64,000 bases of DNA from J054 sp965221985 (GCA_965221985.1 OZ244928.1:1612001-1676000); one strand, 5' to 3'. Positions 17,219-26,633 are shown, counted from the first letter of the stretch. Made by a program: numbers and translations. Notes: generated by a model from the sequence alone, not told the origin.

Positions 17219-17247
17219 AAAAAGCCCCACCAAGGCGGGGCTTTTTT
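17219..17247. terminator. Bidirectional rho-independent terminator
   Basis: GC-rich stem (AGCCCC...GGGGCT, extendable to nine pairs with one mismatch) flanked by an A run on the left and TTTTTT on the right. It lies between the convergent GGDEF-EAL and hppA genes and can serve both strands. Confidence 0.85.
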
Positions 17248-17268
17248 CACGAGGGTACTCGCCACGAA

Positions 17269-19323
17269 CTACAGTAGCGGCACCATCAGCAAGGCAACGA
17301 TATTTATGATCTTAATCAAGGGATTAATGGCCGGTCCGGCGGTGTCCTTGTAGGGGTCACCCACGGTATCGCCGGTCACCGCCGCTTTATGCGCGTCGGT
17401 ACCTTTACCGCCGCAGTTACCGTCCTCGATGTATTTCTTGGCGTTGTCCCAGGCGCCACCGCCAACGGTCATGGAAATGGCCACAAAAATACCCGTAACG
17501 ATCGTGCCGATGAGCATGCCGCCCAGCGCCAAGGCCCCGGCATGTTCGCGATTGGGAAAGGCCAAACTCGCCACCACGACTAGGACGGCGGGTACCAGCA
17601 CAGGCAATAGTGACGGCACCACCATTTCGCGTATGGCTGACTTTGTGAGCAAATCCACGGCTCGCGAATAATCGGGCTTGGTCGTGCCTTCCATGATGCC
17701 GCTAATCTCGCGGAACTGGCGGCGCACCTCTTCCACCACTGAGCCCGCGGCGCGACCGACGGCCTCCATGGCCATGGCGCCAAACAAATAGGGGACCATG
17801 CCGCCGATGAACAAACCGATGATGACCACCGGATCGTTGAGCTGGAAGACTACGTCGATACCTTTGGCCGCTAGATTGTTGGTGTAGTCGGCGAACAAGA
17901 CCAGGGCCGCCAGGCCGGCCGACCCAATGGCATAGCCCTTGGTCACGGCCTTGGTAGTATTGCCCACGGCATCGAGGGGATCGGTAATCCCGCGAATCTT
18001 CTCGTCCAGTTCGGCCATCTCGGCAATACCACCGGCGTTGTCGGTGATGGGGCCAAAGGCGTCCAGCGCGACAACCATGCCCGTCATGGACAGCATGGCA
18101 GTGGCCGCGATGGCAATGCCGTACAAGCCGGCGAATTCGTAAGCGCCCCAGATGGACACACAGACGGCGATCACCGGTGCTGTCGTCGCCTTCATGGAAA
18201 CGCCCAGGCCGGCAATGATGTTCGTGGCATCACCCGTAATGGAGGCTTCGGCAACTTTGCGCACGGGTTTGTACTCGGTACCGGTGTAGTACTCCGTGAT
18301 CCAAACCATGAATGCCGTCAGTGCCAGGCCAATCAATGCCGAGCCATATAGGCCGCCCACTGAATAGTCCGCCAGGCCGCTCATCATCATGTCGGTGACG
18401 AAATAAAAGGCCACGGCTGCGAGCAGGCCGGAAATGATCACGCCCTTGTACAGAGCACCCATGACGCTGCCGCCTTCCTTAATTTTGACAAAAAATGCGC
18501 CAAGCACGGAGGCAACGATAGATACCGCGCCCAGGACCAAGGGGTAAAGTGCGCCGACTTCAGCCGCATCGCCCAACAGCAAGCCGCCCAACAGCATGGT
18601 GGCGATAATAGTGACCGCATAGGTTTCGAATAGATCCGCGGCCATGCCGGCACAGTCACCGACGTTGTCACCGACGTTGTCGGCGATAACCCCCGGGTTG
18701 CGAGGGTCGTCTTCCGGAATACCGGCCTCGACCTTTCCTACGAGATCGGCGCCAACATCAGCGCCCTTGGTGAAAATTCCGCCGCCCAGCCGGGCGAAAA
18801 TGGAGATCAGTGAGCCGCCGAAGGCCAGGCCGACCAGGGCGTGCAGAGCGTCGTCAATGCTGGTGCCATTGGCCGTCAAGATCCAGTAGTAGCCTGCAAC
18901 GCCGATGAGTCCTAAACCGACGACGAGCATGCCGGTAATGGCACCCCCGCGAAAGGCGACATCCAGGGCTTTGCCCATCCCATCGTGGGCCGCTTGAGCC
19001 GTGCGTACATTGGCGCGGACGCAGATATTCATGCCGATGTAACCAGCCGCGCCCGAGAACAGCGCGCCGATCAGGAAGCCGATGGCCGTGGACCAATCCA
19101 GTAGCAAGCCCAGGGCCAAGAGCAGCACAACACCGACGATACCGATGGTGGCGTACTGCCGGTTCAGGTAGGCGCTGGCGCCTTCCTGAATGGCGCTCGC
19201 GATTTCTTGCATGCGGGCATTGCCAGCCGGTTGCGCCAGAATCCAACGCACCGAAAAACCGCCGTAGATCAGTGCGATGAGACCCGCACCAACGCTGAGC
19301 AACAAGGCAGAGTTGCTAGACAT
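17269..19323 (-). CDS. hppA: Membrane-bound proton-translocating pyrophosphatase
   Basis: 684-residue polytopic membrane protein (about 16 helices) that couples PPi hydrolysis to proton export. Hallmark motifs: GGGIFTKGADVGADLVGKVE and DNVGDNVGDCAGMAADLFETY in the PPi site, and the C-terminal GKGTDAHKAAVTGDTVGDPYKDTAGPAINP. The GNTTKAVTKG segment has Lys and Thr at the positions that mark K+-independent H+-pumping enzymes (K+-dependent ones have Ala). Strong ribosome site GGGAGGAG before the ATG. Downstream of pfp on the same strand, 121 bp apart; the pair links PPi to both glycolysis and proton gradient. Confidence 0.95.
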   Translation of the reverse strand: MSSNSALLLSVGAGLIALIYGGFSVRWILAQPAGNARMQEIASAIQEGASAYLNRQYATIGIVGVVLLLALGLLLDWSTAIGFLIGALFSGAAGYIGMNICVRANVRTAQAAHDGMGKALDVAFRGGAITGMLVVGLGLIGVAGYYWILTANGTSIDDALHALVGLAFGGSLISIFARLGGGIFTKGADVGADLVGKVEAGIPEDDPRNPGVIADNVGDNVGDCAGMAADLFETYAVTIIATMLLGGLLLGDAAEVGALYPLVLGAVSIVASVLGAFFVKIKEGGSVMGALYKGVIISGLLAAVAFYFVTDMMMSGLADYSVGGLYGSALIGLALTAFMVWITEYYTGTEYKPVRKVAEASITGDATNIIAGLGVSMKATTAPVIAVCVSIWGAYEFAGLYGIAIAATAMLSMTGMVVALDAFGPITDNAGGIAEMAELDEKIRGITDPLDAVGNTTKAVTKGYAIGSAGLAALVLFADYTNNLAAKGIDVVFQLNDPVVIIGLFIGGMVPYLFGAMAMEAVGRAAGSVVEEVRRQFREISGIMEGTTKPDYSRAVDLLTKSAIREMVVPSLLPVLVPAVLVVVASLAFPNREHAGALALGGMLIGTIVTGIFVAISMTVGGGAWDNAKKYIEDGNCGGKGTDAHKAAVTGDTVGDPYKDTAGPAINPLIKIINIVALLMVPLL

Positions 19324-19350
19324 GTTTATCTCCTCCCGAGATATACTGCC

Positions 19351-19377
19351 GTCTAATCACCACCCCGGTGATTAGAC
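19351..19377. repeat. Perfect 11-bp inverted repeat upstream of hppA
   Basis: Arms GTCTAATCACC (19351-19361) and GGTGATTAGAC (19367-19377) with a 5-base loop, 28 bases before the hppA ATG on the minus strand. There is no T run, so it is not a normal terminator; it could be an operator or an mRNA stem-loop controlling hppA. Confidence 0.6.
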
Positions 19378-19444
19378 GTAAATCATTGATTTTTAGAGGC
19401 TATTTCCGATGTTTGCCAGGATTCGGCGCCGGAAAAGCCGGCGA

Positions 19445-20707
19445 TCATAGCACAAAACCGGCGGGTAGTTTTCTAGTCACGGGCAGGTTCTTTAGGCTGA
19501 CGTAGTCCGGCAGGCCTTGGCGATAGCGCGGATAATCTTCGCCGCGGATGAGTGGTTCCAGATAACGCCGACAGGCCGCCGTGATGCCGAAGCCGTCCCG
19601 GCTGATATACCGGCGGGGGAGCATTTTTTCCCGATTGGCAACACGACTTAGGGCCACGCTGCCTGTGGTCCAGCGATAAGGCTGATCTGATTTGCGGACG
19701 ATGGTCGCCATGACGGAATTCTTGCCAGCTAGGGCGAGTTTCACAGCAGCCTTGCCCACGGCATAGGCTTGTTTGACATCCGTGGCCGAGGCGATGTGCC
19801 GCGCCGAGCGTTGCAAATAGTCCGCAATGGCGTAGTGATACTTCAAATTCAATTCGTCCTTGACCATTTGCGCCACGACCTGAGCGACACCGCCCAATTG
19901 TTTGTGGCCGAAGGCATCCACGGTACCCGCGTCGGCTAGGAATTGTCCGTCGGCATAACGCGCGCCTTCGCTGACCACGATCACGCAGTACTCGTGCTTG
20001 GCGACGCAATCATTAACACGTTGTAGTAGCTGGTCTTTGTCCACCGGGACTTCCGGGAACAGAATAATGTGCGGGGCCTCCTTGGGTCCGCTGCCTGCTA
20101 AACCCGCGGCGGCGGCAATCCAGCCCGCATGCCGGCCCATGACCTCCAAGACGAAGACTTTCGTGGATGTTTTCGCCATGGACGCGACATCTAAAGCAGC
20201 CTCTTTGGTGGATACGGCCACGTATTTCGCGACGGAACCAAAGCCAGGGCAGTTATCCGTGACGGGTAGGTCGTTATCGACGGTTTTGGGAACGTGAATC
20301 GCTTGCACGGGAAACCCCATCTTGCGACTCAGCTGTGAAACCTTGTAACAAGTATCGGCGGAATCGCCACCGCCGTTGTAGAAAAAATAGCCAATATTGT
20401 GTGCCTGGAAAACTTGAATCAGGCGTTCATATTCGGCTCGATTTTCATCCAATCCTTTGAGTTTGTACCGCGCCGAACCGAAAGCCCCGCCGGGCGTGTG
20501 GCGCAGGGCTGCAATACTGCGCGCGGTTTCCTTACTGGTGTCCACCATGTCTTCGAGCAATGCGCCGATGATGCCGTTGCGTCCCGCATAGACCTTGCCA
20601 ATGCGATGCTTGTTTTGTCGCGCCGTTTCGATGACACCGCAGGCGGAGGCATTGATCACTGCTGTCACGCCGCCGGATTGGGCATAAAAGGCATTGGGTT
20701 TTGACAT
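19445..20707 (-). CDS. pfp: Pyrophosphate-dependent 6-phosphofructokinase
   Basis: Reversible phosphorylation of fructose 6-phosphate using PPi. 420 residues. YAQSGGVTAVINAS is the N-terminal phosphate loop. GGGDSAD replaces the GGDGS of ATP enzymes, and PKTVDNDLPVTD carries the Lys that, with the Asp of GGGDS, marks PPi specificity (ATP enzymes have Gly at both). MGRHAGWIAA is the sugar-phosphate site. Placed upstream of hppA in a probable operon, an arrangement known in methanotrophs. A 6-bp stem (CGCCGG/CCGGCG, 19427-19443) overlaps its stop region. Confidence 0.93.
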   Translation of the reverse strand: MSKPNAFYAQSGGVTAVINASACGVIETARQNKHRIGKVYAGRNGIIGALLEDMVDTSKETARSIAALRHTPGGAFGSARYKLKGLDENRAEYERLIQVFQAHNIGYFFYNGGGDSADTCYKVSQLSRKMGFPVQAIHVPKTVDNDLPVTDNCPGFGSVAKYVAVSTKEAALDVASMAKTSTKVFVLEVMGRHAGWIAAAAGLAGSGPKEAPHIILFPEVPVDKDQLLQRVNDCVAKHEYCVIVVSEGARYADGQFLADAGTVDAFGHKQLGGVAQVVAQMVKDELNLKYHYAIADYLQRSARHIASATDVKQAYAVGKAAVKLALAGKNSVMATIVRKSDQPYRWTTGSVALSRVANREKMLPRRYISRDGFGITAACRRYLEPLIRGEDYPRYRQGLPDYVSLKNLPVTRKLPAGFVL

Positions 20708-20843
20708 GCTTGTGAGGTCCTATATGAGGGTCTGCGTTTGATTCGCAAAATAGCACAAGCGGGCGAGTACTTGACGCGTTTGACCTGCCGACCATGGACA
20801 GTTAGCGTACGGCGTCCTGGCAGGCACGCGGTGCGGTCACATC

Positions 20844-21488
20844 ATGAGAATAGTATTCCTTGGCGCCCCGGGTTCGGGCAAAGGCACTCAAGCCCAGCGG
20901 CTCGTGGCCGAGCAGGGACTGGTGCAAATTTCCACGGGTGATTTATTGCGCGCCGCTGTTTCGGCAGGCACGGACTTGGGTCAACGGGCTAAACAGGCCA
21001 TGGATGCGGGCGAATTGGTGTCCGATGAAATCGTACTGGGCATGATTCAGGACCGCTTGCACCAGGGCGATACGAACAACGGCTTTATTCTTGATGGCTT
21101 TCCTCGCAATTTGGCGCAGGCGCAGGCGCTAGACGACATGCTGGCTTCCGAGGGCTTACCCTTGCAGGCGGTGGTGTTGATTGACGTGGATTTTGACGTG
21201 CTCATGCGGCGGCTGACGGGAAGACGCAGTTGTTCTAAAACCGGAAAACTTTTGAACATTTACTTTTCGCCCCAAGCTGAAATTGATGCTTGCCTGGCGG
21301 CCGGCGGCGAGTTGATACACCGCGCCGATGACAATGAGGATACGATCGGCAAGCGCTTGAGCGTATATCGGGAGCAGACCGAACCTCTGATCGAGTTTTA
21401 CCAGCATTCGGGGCTGCTGCGAGAAATCGACGGCGATGACGCGGTCGAAGTGGTGTATCAACGGGTCCAGGATGCCCTAGACCTCTAG
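20844..21488 (+). CDS. adk: Adenylate kinase
   Basis: Interconverts ATP+AMP and 2 ADP. 214 residues: P-loop GAPGSGKGTQAQ at 7-18, AMP-site STGDLLRAA and LDGFPRN, and the ADDNEDTIGKRL motif after the LID. The LID is unusual: it lacks both the four-Cys zinc set and the canonical His/Ser/Asp/Thr set, reading GRRSCSKTGKLLNIYFSP and DACLAAGGELIHR. Divergent from pfp across 136 bp. PPi-using and adenylate-balancing enzymes are thus neighbours. Confidence 0.95.
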   Translation: MRIVFLGAPGSGKGTQAQRLVAEQGLVQISTGDLLRAAVSAGTDLGQRAKQAMDAGELVSDEIVLGMIQDRLHQGDTNNGFILDGFPRNLAQAQALDDMLASEGLPLQAVVLIDVDFDVLMRRLTGRRSCSKTGKLLNIYFSPQAEIDACLAAGGELIHRADDNEDTIGKRLSVYREQTEPLIEFYQHSGLLREIDGDDAVEVVYQRVQDALDL

Positions 21489-21522
21489 TTCAATAGGCTT
21501 TTTCCGGCTACCTATCGCTGCA

Positions 21523-22632
21523 TCACAGAGCCGCCAGCAAAGCTTCTCCGGCGAGTTCGCGCCGCCAACCTTGGGTGACGCGCTGCTCGAGTTCACCTTG
21601 CAATAAACCCACCAGTTCGCGTCGCGTGGCCAAGATTTCCGGCGCAATTCCCGCCCGCTCTGCCTGCCGTCGCAGGATTCGGGCGAGGCCTTTGACTGCC
21701 GCCGGATCCGGACCCATGCTGCGCGTCCGTTGAACGATGTTCAGCTCACCGCGATCTAGGGCAGCACTAGCGTCCTGCAATGCCGCGAGAATTTTTTCGC
21801 CCTGCTTGCGGACGACTGCTGGAGGTATATCGGGCGCGTTCGCCAATTGACGGGTAGTTGCGGGATTGTCTTGCGCGATTTTCAAAATGACGACGTCGCT
21901 CAGCACCCATTGCCGGGGTCGATTGATCTGCATGGCTTGTTTTTCACGCCATGCCGCGAGCGCCCGCGCCCGTGCCTGCACGCCCACGGGTAGAAACTTA
22001 ATGCTCGGTATTCGCTGCCAGGCATCCTCGGGCACCACTTCATAGAGACTCGGGTCTAGCAGTCGTGCGCTATCCTCCAGGGCCCAGGCGTAGCGGCCTT
22101 GGGCTTCAAGTTTTTCCACTAGCACATTGTGCAAATCAAAAAGATATAGGACGTCCGCTGCCGCATAACTCAGTTGCGTGGGACTTAAGGGTCGTCGCGA
22201 CCAATCCGTTCGGGTCGCGGATTTATCCAGTTGTATGCCCAGCAGATCTTCCACCAGATTCGCGTAGCCCACTTGCGCGGGCCGGCCAATCAAGCTCGCG
22301 GCGATCTGTGTGTCCAGCATTCGGTTCGGCAATAGACCACAGCTCTGGTACAGCGCTTCCATGTCCTGTTTGGCTGCATGAAATAATTTCATTGCCCTTG
22401 ACTCGAGAACAATTTCTTGGAGGGCCGCGAGCGGTGGTTCCGAAAGTACATCCACCAGCGCGAGATCGCCATTAGCCGACAATTGCACCAGACAGAGCTG
22501 CGCACGATAGGTGTTGGTGCGATTGAATTCCGTGTCCACGGCAATGGTATCCACGCCGGCGAATCGTTCCGCCAGTTTCTCTAGGTCGCTGGCGGAACTT
22601 AGCAGCTGAAGTTGCCGGTCTGATACATCCAT
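21523..22632 (-). CDS. rnd: Ribonuclease D
   Basis: 3'-to-5' exoribonuclease in tRNA 3' maturation. From the ATG at 22632 the protein is 369 residues, close to E. coli RNase D. DEDDy exonuclease residues appear in VDTEFNRTNTY, FHAAKQDMEAL and LSYAAADVLYLFDLHN; an HRDC domain follows from about residue 205 (ALAAWREKQAMQINRPRQWVLSDVVI). An earlier in-frame start at 22773 adds 47 residues with no family support and runs into the mpl promoter area. Divergent from mpl. Confidence 0.93.
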   Translation of the reverse strand: MDVSDRQLQLLSSASDLEKLAERFAGVDTIAVDTEFNRTNTYRAQLCLVQLSANGDLALVDVLSEPPLAALQEIVLESRAMKLFHAAKQDMEALYQSCGLLPNRMLDTQIAASLIGRPAQVGYANLVEDLLGIQLDKSATRTDWSRRPLSPTQLSYAAADVLYLFDLHNVLVEKLEAQGRYAWALEDSARLLDPSLYEVVPEDAWQRIPSIKFLPVGVQARARALAAWREKQAMQINRPRQWVLSDVVILKIAQDNPATTRQLANAPDIPPAVVRKQGEKILAALQDASAALDRGELNIVQRTRSMGPDPAAVKGLARILRRQAERAGIAPEILATRRELVGLLQGELEQRVTQGWRRELAGEALLAAL

Positions 22633-22761
22633 GGCGGCTGAGTGTAGATCATCGTGCTGCTGTTGGCGCCCGCTAGGCAGTTGCGCGGCGCGGACGGTCT
22701 TGATGGGGCATTGCCTTATAATTTTGCGACTCTTCTTCAATTTAAGGCGCGCGGCGGGCCC

Positions 22762-24117
22762 ATGCATGTTCATATTCTAGGAATTTGTGGAACCTTTATG
22801 GGCGGTGTCGCCGCCCTTGCGAGGTCTTCTGGTCACCGTGTGACAGGCTCTGACCAAAACGTCTATCCGCCCATGAGTGATCAGTTGGTCGATCTAGGCA
22901 TTGAGCTCACCGTCGGTTTTGACGCACAACAGTTGCAGCCTCGAGCTGACACTGTGGTGGTGGGCAATGTCATGTCGCGCGGCATGCCGGTGGTGGAGGC
23001 CGTGCTGGATCAAAAGCTTGATTATTGCTCCGGTCCCCAGTGGTTGGCGGAACATGTGCTGCGCAGTCGCCGCGTGCTTGCTGTGGCGGGCACCCATGGA
23101 AAAACGACGACCAGCAGCTTGCTGGCCTGGATACTTGAGTACGCCGGCCTGAAGCCGGGGTTTCTTATTGGCGGTATCGCGCAGGACTTCGGTGTATCGG
23201 CTTGCCTCGGGGAGGGCGAATTTTTCGTGATTGAAGCGGACGAGTACGACACCGCGTTTTTCGATAAGCGGGCCAAGTTTCTGCACTACCGGCCCGAGGT
23301 CTGCATCATCAACAATCTCGAGTTCGACCATGCGGACATCTACGCTGATTTGGCGGCGATCCAATGGCAGTTCCACCAGCTGCTCCGCACGGTACCGGGC
23401 ACGGGTTGCATTGTCGCGCGCGCGGGTGACGAAAATCTCAACGAACTCTTTGCGCAAGGTTGTTGGACACCTCGTCAAAGCTTCGCCAGCGATCTGGATC
23501 AGTCCGCCGACTGGATAGGTCGGCCTACCGCGGCAGGCCTGGAGCTGTTTTCAAACGGCAAGCCGCTAGGTTGCGCCGATTGGCAAATGTCCGGAACCCA
23601 CAATGCCGAAAATGCCACGGCCGCCTTGGCCGCGGCGGTGCATGTGGGAGTTGATCCCCGGTTGGCCATCGAGGCCATTGGCCAATTTCGTGGCGTAAAA
23701 CGACGTTTGGAGTTGCACGGCCGCTACCAGGGTGTTGCTCTGTATGATGATTTTGCCCATCACCCTACGGCCATCGCGCGCACGATAGACGGGCTGTGCC
23801 AGAATGCCGAGGGACGCTTACTGGTTGTATTCGAGCCTCGTTCCAACACCATGCGTATGGGGGTTCATCGAAAGCAACTAGCGGCCGCTTTCGCGCAAGC
23901 TGACGCGGTTTGGATCTACAACGCGGGCGCCGTCGAATGGGATATAAAGGAGGTGTTTTCCGGCCTTGACCCAGTGCGCGTCTGCGAGGACATCTCCGCC
24001 ATCGTCGCGGAAGTTGCCGCCATGGCCGCTGGGAGCGATCGCGTCGTCGTGATGAGCAATGGTGGATTCGGCGGTATTCATCAGCAGTTGGCCGAGGCCT
24101 TGGCGCAGAGGGATTAG
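22762..24117 (+). CDS. mpl: UDP-N-acetylmuramate:L-alanyl-gamma-D-glutamyl-meso-diaminopimelate ligase
   Basis: Peptidoglycan recycling enzyme that attaches the recovered tripeptide to UDP-MurNAc. 451 residues from the ATG at 22762 (MHVHILGICGTFMGGVA, the conserved start). Mur ligase signature: AVAGTHGKTTTSSLLAWILE for ATP, then EADEYDTAFFDKRAKFLHYRPE, typical of Mpl rather than MurC, and NNLEFDHADIYADL. A TATAAT at 22717-22722 is a possible -10, although no good -35 is seen. An in-frame start at 22654 would lie upstream of that -10 and is not preferred. Confidence 0.95.
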   Translation: MHVHILGICGTFMGGVAALARSSGHRVTGSDQNVYPPMSDQLVDLGIELTVGFDAQQLQPRADTVVVGNVMSRGMPVVEAVLDQKLDYCSGPQWLAEHVLRSRRVLAVAGTHGKTTTSSLLAWILEYAGLKPGFLIGGIAQDFGVSACLGEGEFFVIEADEYDTAFFDKRAKFLHYRPEVCIINNLEFDHADIYADLAAIQWQFHQLLRTVPGTGCIVARAGDENLNELFAQGCWTPRQSFASDLDQSADWIGRPTAAGLELFSNGKPLGCADWQMSGTHNAENATAALAAAVHVGVDPRLAIEAIGQFRGVKRRLELHGRYQGVALYDDFAHHPTAIARTIDGLCQNAEGRLLVVFEPRSNTMRMGVHRKQLAAAFAQADAVWIYNAGAVEWDIKEVFSGLDPVRVCEDISAIVAEVAAMAAGSDRVVVMSNGGFGGIHQQLAEALAQRD

Positions 24118-24175
24118 AGCGCTCTTTGGAGCGGGACTTTTTTGGTTATAGTTGCTTTAAGCTACGTGGTTCTGT

Positions 24176-24772
24176 GTGTTGAGTAACGAAACGATACCGC
24201 TATTTCCCCTTCGTACCGTGCTTTTTCCGCAAGGGCCTCTGCCTCTGCGTGTCTTTGAGCCCCGCTATCTCGACATGGTCAGCCGCTGCATGAAAAACGA
24301 CAGTGACTTTGGTGTTTTGTTATTGAACGAAGCTGAAAATGAACAGGAGGCGCAATTGGCCAGTGTGGGCACTCGTGCACGCATTACCGATTGGTACCAG
24401 GGGAGTGATGGCTTGCTAGGCATTACCGCAGTGGGCTCGAAGAGATTTCGCGTGCTCGAAATTGATCAGCAAGCCGACGGCTTGCATCTGGGCCGTGTCG
24501 ATGATTTGCCGGTTGAGCCCGAGCAGCCCTTACCCGAAGAATATCGGTCCATGGCAGGCTTGCTGCAGGCGATTATCGACGACTTGGGGAAACTCTACGA
24601 GCCGCTGCCCAAGCGCTACGATGACGCAAGCTGGGTCAGCCAGCGATTTGCAGAAATTCTGCCCATGGAAATCGAACAGAAGCAAGCTTGCCTAGAAATG
24701 AACGATCCAATCGAACGCCTCGCAGTATTGCGACCACTGCTGCGTTCCATTCGCGTGGAACGCTCTCAATAG
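24176..24772 (+). CDS. Lon N-terminal (substrate-binding) domain protein
   Basis: 198-residue stand-alone LON substrate-binding domain (IPLFPLRTVLFPQGPLPLRVFEPRYLDMVSRCM), without ATPase or protease parts. Similar small proteins are common in gammaproteobacteria and of unknown role. Start is GTG at 24176 or the next codon, TTG at 24179; no ATG is available. The rubredoxin gene follows after 10 bp, suggesting cotranscription. Confidence 0.85.
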   Translation: MLSNETIPLFPLRTVLFPQGPLPLRVFEPRYLDMVSRCMKNDSDFGVLLLNEAENEQEAQLASVGTRARITDWYQGSDGLLGITAVGSKRFRVLEIDQQADGLHLGRVDDLPVEPEQPLPEEYRSMAGLLQAIIDDLGKLYEPLPKRYDDASWVSQRFAEILPMEIEQKQACLEMNDPIERLAVLRPLLRSIRVERSQ

Positions 24773-24782
24773 TGGATGCGCC

Positions 24783-24968
24783 ATGACCGAAGCACCTGAA
24801 TATCGCAGTTACCTGTGTTTAATTTGCGGCTATGTTTACGACGAGCGCCGAGGTATGCCCGAGGCCGGACTGGCTCCTGGGACGCGTTGGGAAGACGTGC
24901 CATTGTCCTGGCGCTGTCCAGATTGCGGCGCCGGCAAGGAAGATTTTGAATTGCTAAGTGCCGAGTAA
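24783..24968 (+). CDS. Rubredoxin
   Basis: 61-residue one-iron electron carrier. Two knuckles, CLICGY and CPDCGA, bind the Fe(Cys)4 site; WEDVPLSWRCPDC is characteristic. The electron donor and acceptor are not identifiable from the neighbourhood, since no rubredoxin reductase or alkane hydroxylase gene is nearby. Confidence 0.95.
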   Translation: MTEAPEYRSYLCLICGYVYDERRGMPEAGLAPGTRWEDVPLSWRCPDCGAGKEDFELLSAE

Positions 24969-24996
24969 AGGGCGGCACGGCGATCCTTTAATCTGT

Positions 24997-25872
24997 TTAC
25001 TCAAAAACTTGTCGATGTTCGATGCCATAGTCGGCGAGCATCTGTAGAACGCTATCCTCGCCGATCAAATGCAGAGCGCCAACGACCACAAGATAATCCT
25101 GTCCGTCGCCGGCGAATTGACGGATACTTTTTACCCAGTTTCGATTTCGGCGGCGCAGGATTCTTTCGTAGAGTTCCGGTTGCTGTTCGACACTTAGCAA
25201 TAGCTCTCGTTCCAGCGTGACAACATCACCTTGCCGCCACGCATTGATCAGTGCGTTGACCCCGACCTCCATATCGCGGGCCTCGTCGATGGTTTGGAGC
25301 AAGAACTTGCGTTGGGCCTTGCCCGGGAGGGAATCCAGCGCGCCGAGTTGGTCGCGCAAGGTTTCTAGGCCATGCAAGGGTTTGCCATCTTTGCTTGCTT
25401 GCGTGACGAACCAAGCTTCAATACCCAAGCCATGCTTCAATTCTGATTCAGCCAGCTTAATTTGAGTGACTTGTAAGGCGACAAACCAGGGTTCGTAGGC
25501 TGCCAAGGGTTCGATGGCAATGGCCAGTTGATTGATGCCTCGTTTGGCTTTTTGAAAGTCTTTAGGTCCCATTAACGAGGCTAGGTCGCGGCCGCGGGAA
25601 TCGATGGCCAAATCTTGCACGATGGCTTGCATCTCCAGCGGGTCAATGTCGTCCAGGTCCAACTCCATGATCAAGACATCGGCGGCGTCATAGGCCTGCT
25701 GTATTTGGCCGGGCAGCGGGTAGTCTTGCTCACGGAGAAAATGCACTGATCCCAGCACGCGAATATTCTTTGCTTCGCCTTGCAATTCCCACAGCGGTAA
25801 TGATTGGGCATTCCCAAACATTAAAACCGTGAACAGCGCCAGTAGTGCGTAAAAATACAAGTGTTTGGTCAT
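24997..25872 (-). CDS. TraB/GumN family protein, exported
   Basis: 291 residues with a Sec signal peptide (hydrophobic residues 6-23). LGSVHFLREQDYPLP is the first GumN/TraB motif; GIEAWFVTQASKDGKPLHGLET and DYLVVVGALHLIGEDSVLQML are the later ones, with the conserved His, Glu and GxxH residues that in relatives (Tiki/TraB) suggest a metal-dependent protease fold. Activity of bacterial members is unproven. It starts 2 bp after the cpdA stop on the same strand. Confidence 0.8.
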   Translation of the reverse strand: MTKHLYFYALLALFTVLMFGNAQSLPLWELQGEAKNIRVLGSVHFLREQDYPLPGQIQQAYDAADVLIMELDLDDIDPLEMQAIVQDLAIDSRGRDLASLMGPKDFQKAKRGINQLAIAIEPLAAYEPWFVALQVTQIKLAESELKHGLGIEAWFVTQASKDGKPLHGLETLRDQLGALDSLPGKAQRKFLLQTIDEARDMEVGVNALINAWRQGDVVTLERELLLSVEQQPELYERILRRRNRNWVKSIRQFAGDGQDYLVVVGALHLIGEDSVLQMLADYGIEHRQVFE

Positions 25873-25874
25873 GA

Positions 25875-26633
25875 CTAATCTATCCAGACGACGCGGCTAT
25901 CGATACGACCATTCTCGTTGAGGTCCAGCCAGCGATATCCCGGTGGCCGGGAATCAACTGCAAAACTGTCGCTATTTGGCAGCCATTGAACACAGGTAGA
26001 CGGCGTACTCATCATGCGGACGTTTTGCCGCTGGCGATCGGAGGCTTGATGGACATGTCCCCACAGCACGCCGCGCACTTGCGCTGCCGCATCGATTATT
26101 TCCAGCATTTCGTCTCCGTTTCTCAAAGCGACGCCGTCTAGCCAACGGCTGCCCATGGGTACGGGATGATGATGGACGCACACAAGGCAGTGATCCGCCT
26201 GCGTGTCGACGAGGATCTGCCGTAGTCTCGCGATTTCTGTCTTCGCAAGCCGGCCCCCGTCGTCGCCAAGGGTGTAGCTATTCAGCAATATGAGGCACCA
26301 ATTGTCGCGGACGACTTCACCGCAAATCTGAAAAGGCTCGCCGGACAGTATTTCGGCCATGGCCGTGGGTGCGTCATGATTACCGGGAACGCAGTAGACG
26401 GGCAGCCCGAGCGGCGCAAGGGTGTCGCGTAATCGTTCATAGCCAGCGCGAGTTTCGTCTTGCACCAAATCGCCCGTCGCCAGGATGGCATCGGGTGGGT
26501 CCGCATGCTGCATGGCGTGATCCATTACCGCGGCGAAGGTATCGGCCGTCCGCACGCCGCGCATGCGGCTTTGGGCTGCGGCATGCAGATGAGAGTCAGT
26601 GATATGCAAGAGTCGAAGTACGCGTCGTGCCAC
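25875..26633 (-). CDS. cpdA: 3',5'-cyclic-AMP phosphodiesterase (CpdA-type calcineurin-like)
   Basis: 252-residue binuclear metallophosphoesterase. Motifs in order: ITDSHLH (12-17), ATGDLVQD, VPGNHDAP, VHHHPVPMGSRWLD and WGHVHQA. This set and length match CpdA, which hydrolyses cAMP. Start is a GTG at 26633. The GumN-like gene follows 2 bp later. Cyclic-AMP specificity is inferred from family resemblance only. Confidence 0.85.
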   Translation of the reverse strand: MARRVLRLLHITDSHLHAAAQSRMRGVRTADTFAAVMDHAMQHADPPDAILATGDLVQDETRAGYERLRDTLAPLGLPVYCVPGNHDAPTAMAEILSGEPFQICGEVVRDNWCLILLNSYTLGDDGGRLAKTEIARLRQILVDTQADHCLVCVHHHPVPMGSRWLDGVALRNGDEMLEIIDAAAQVRGVLWGHVHQASDRQRQNVRMMSTPSTCVQWLPNSDSFAVDSRPPGYRWLDLNENGRIDSRVVWID

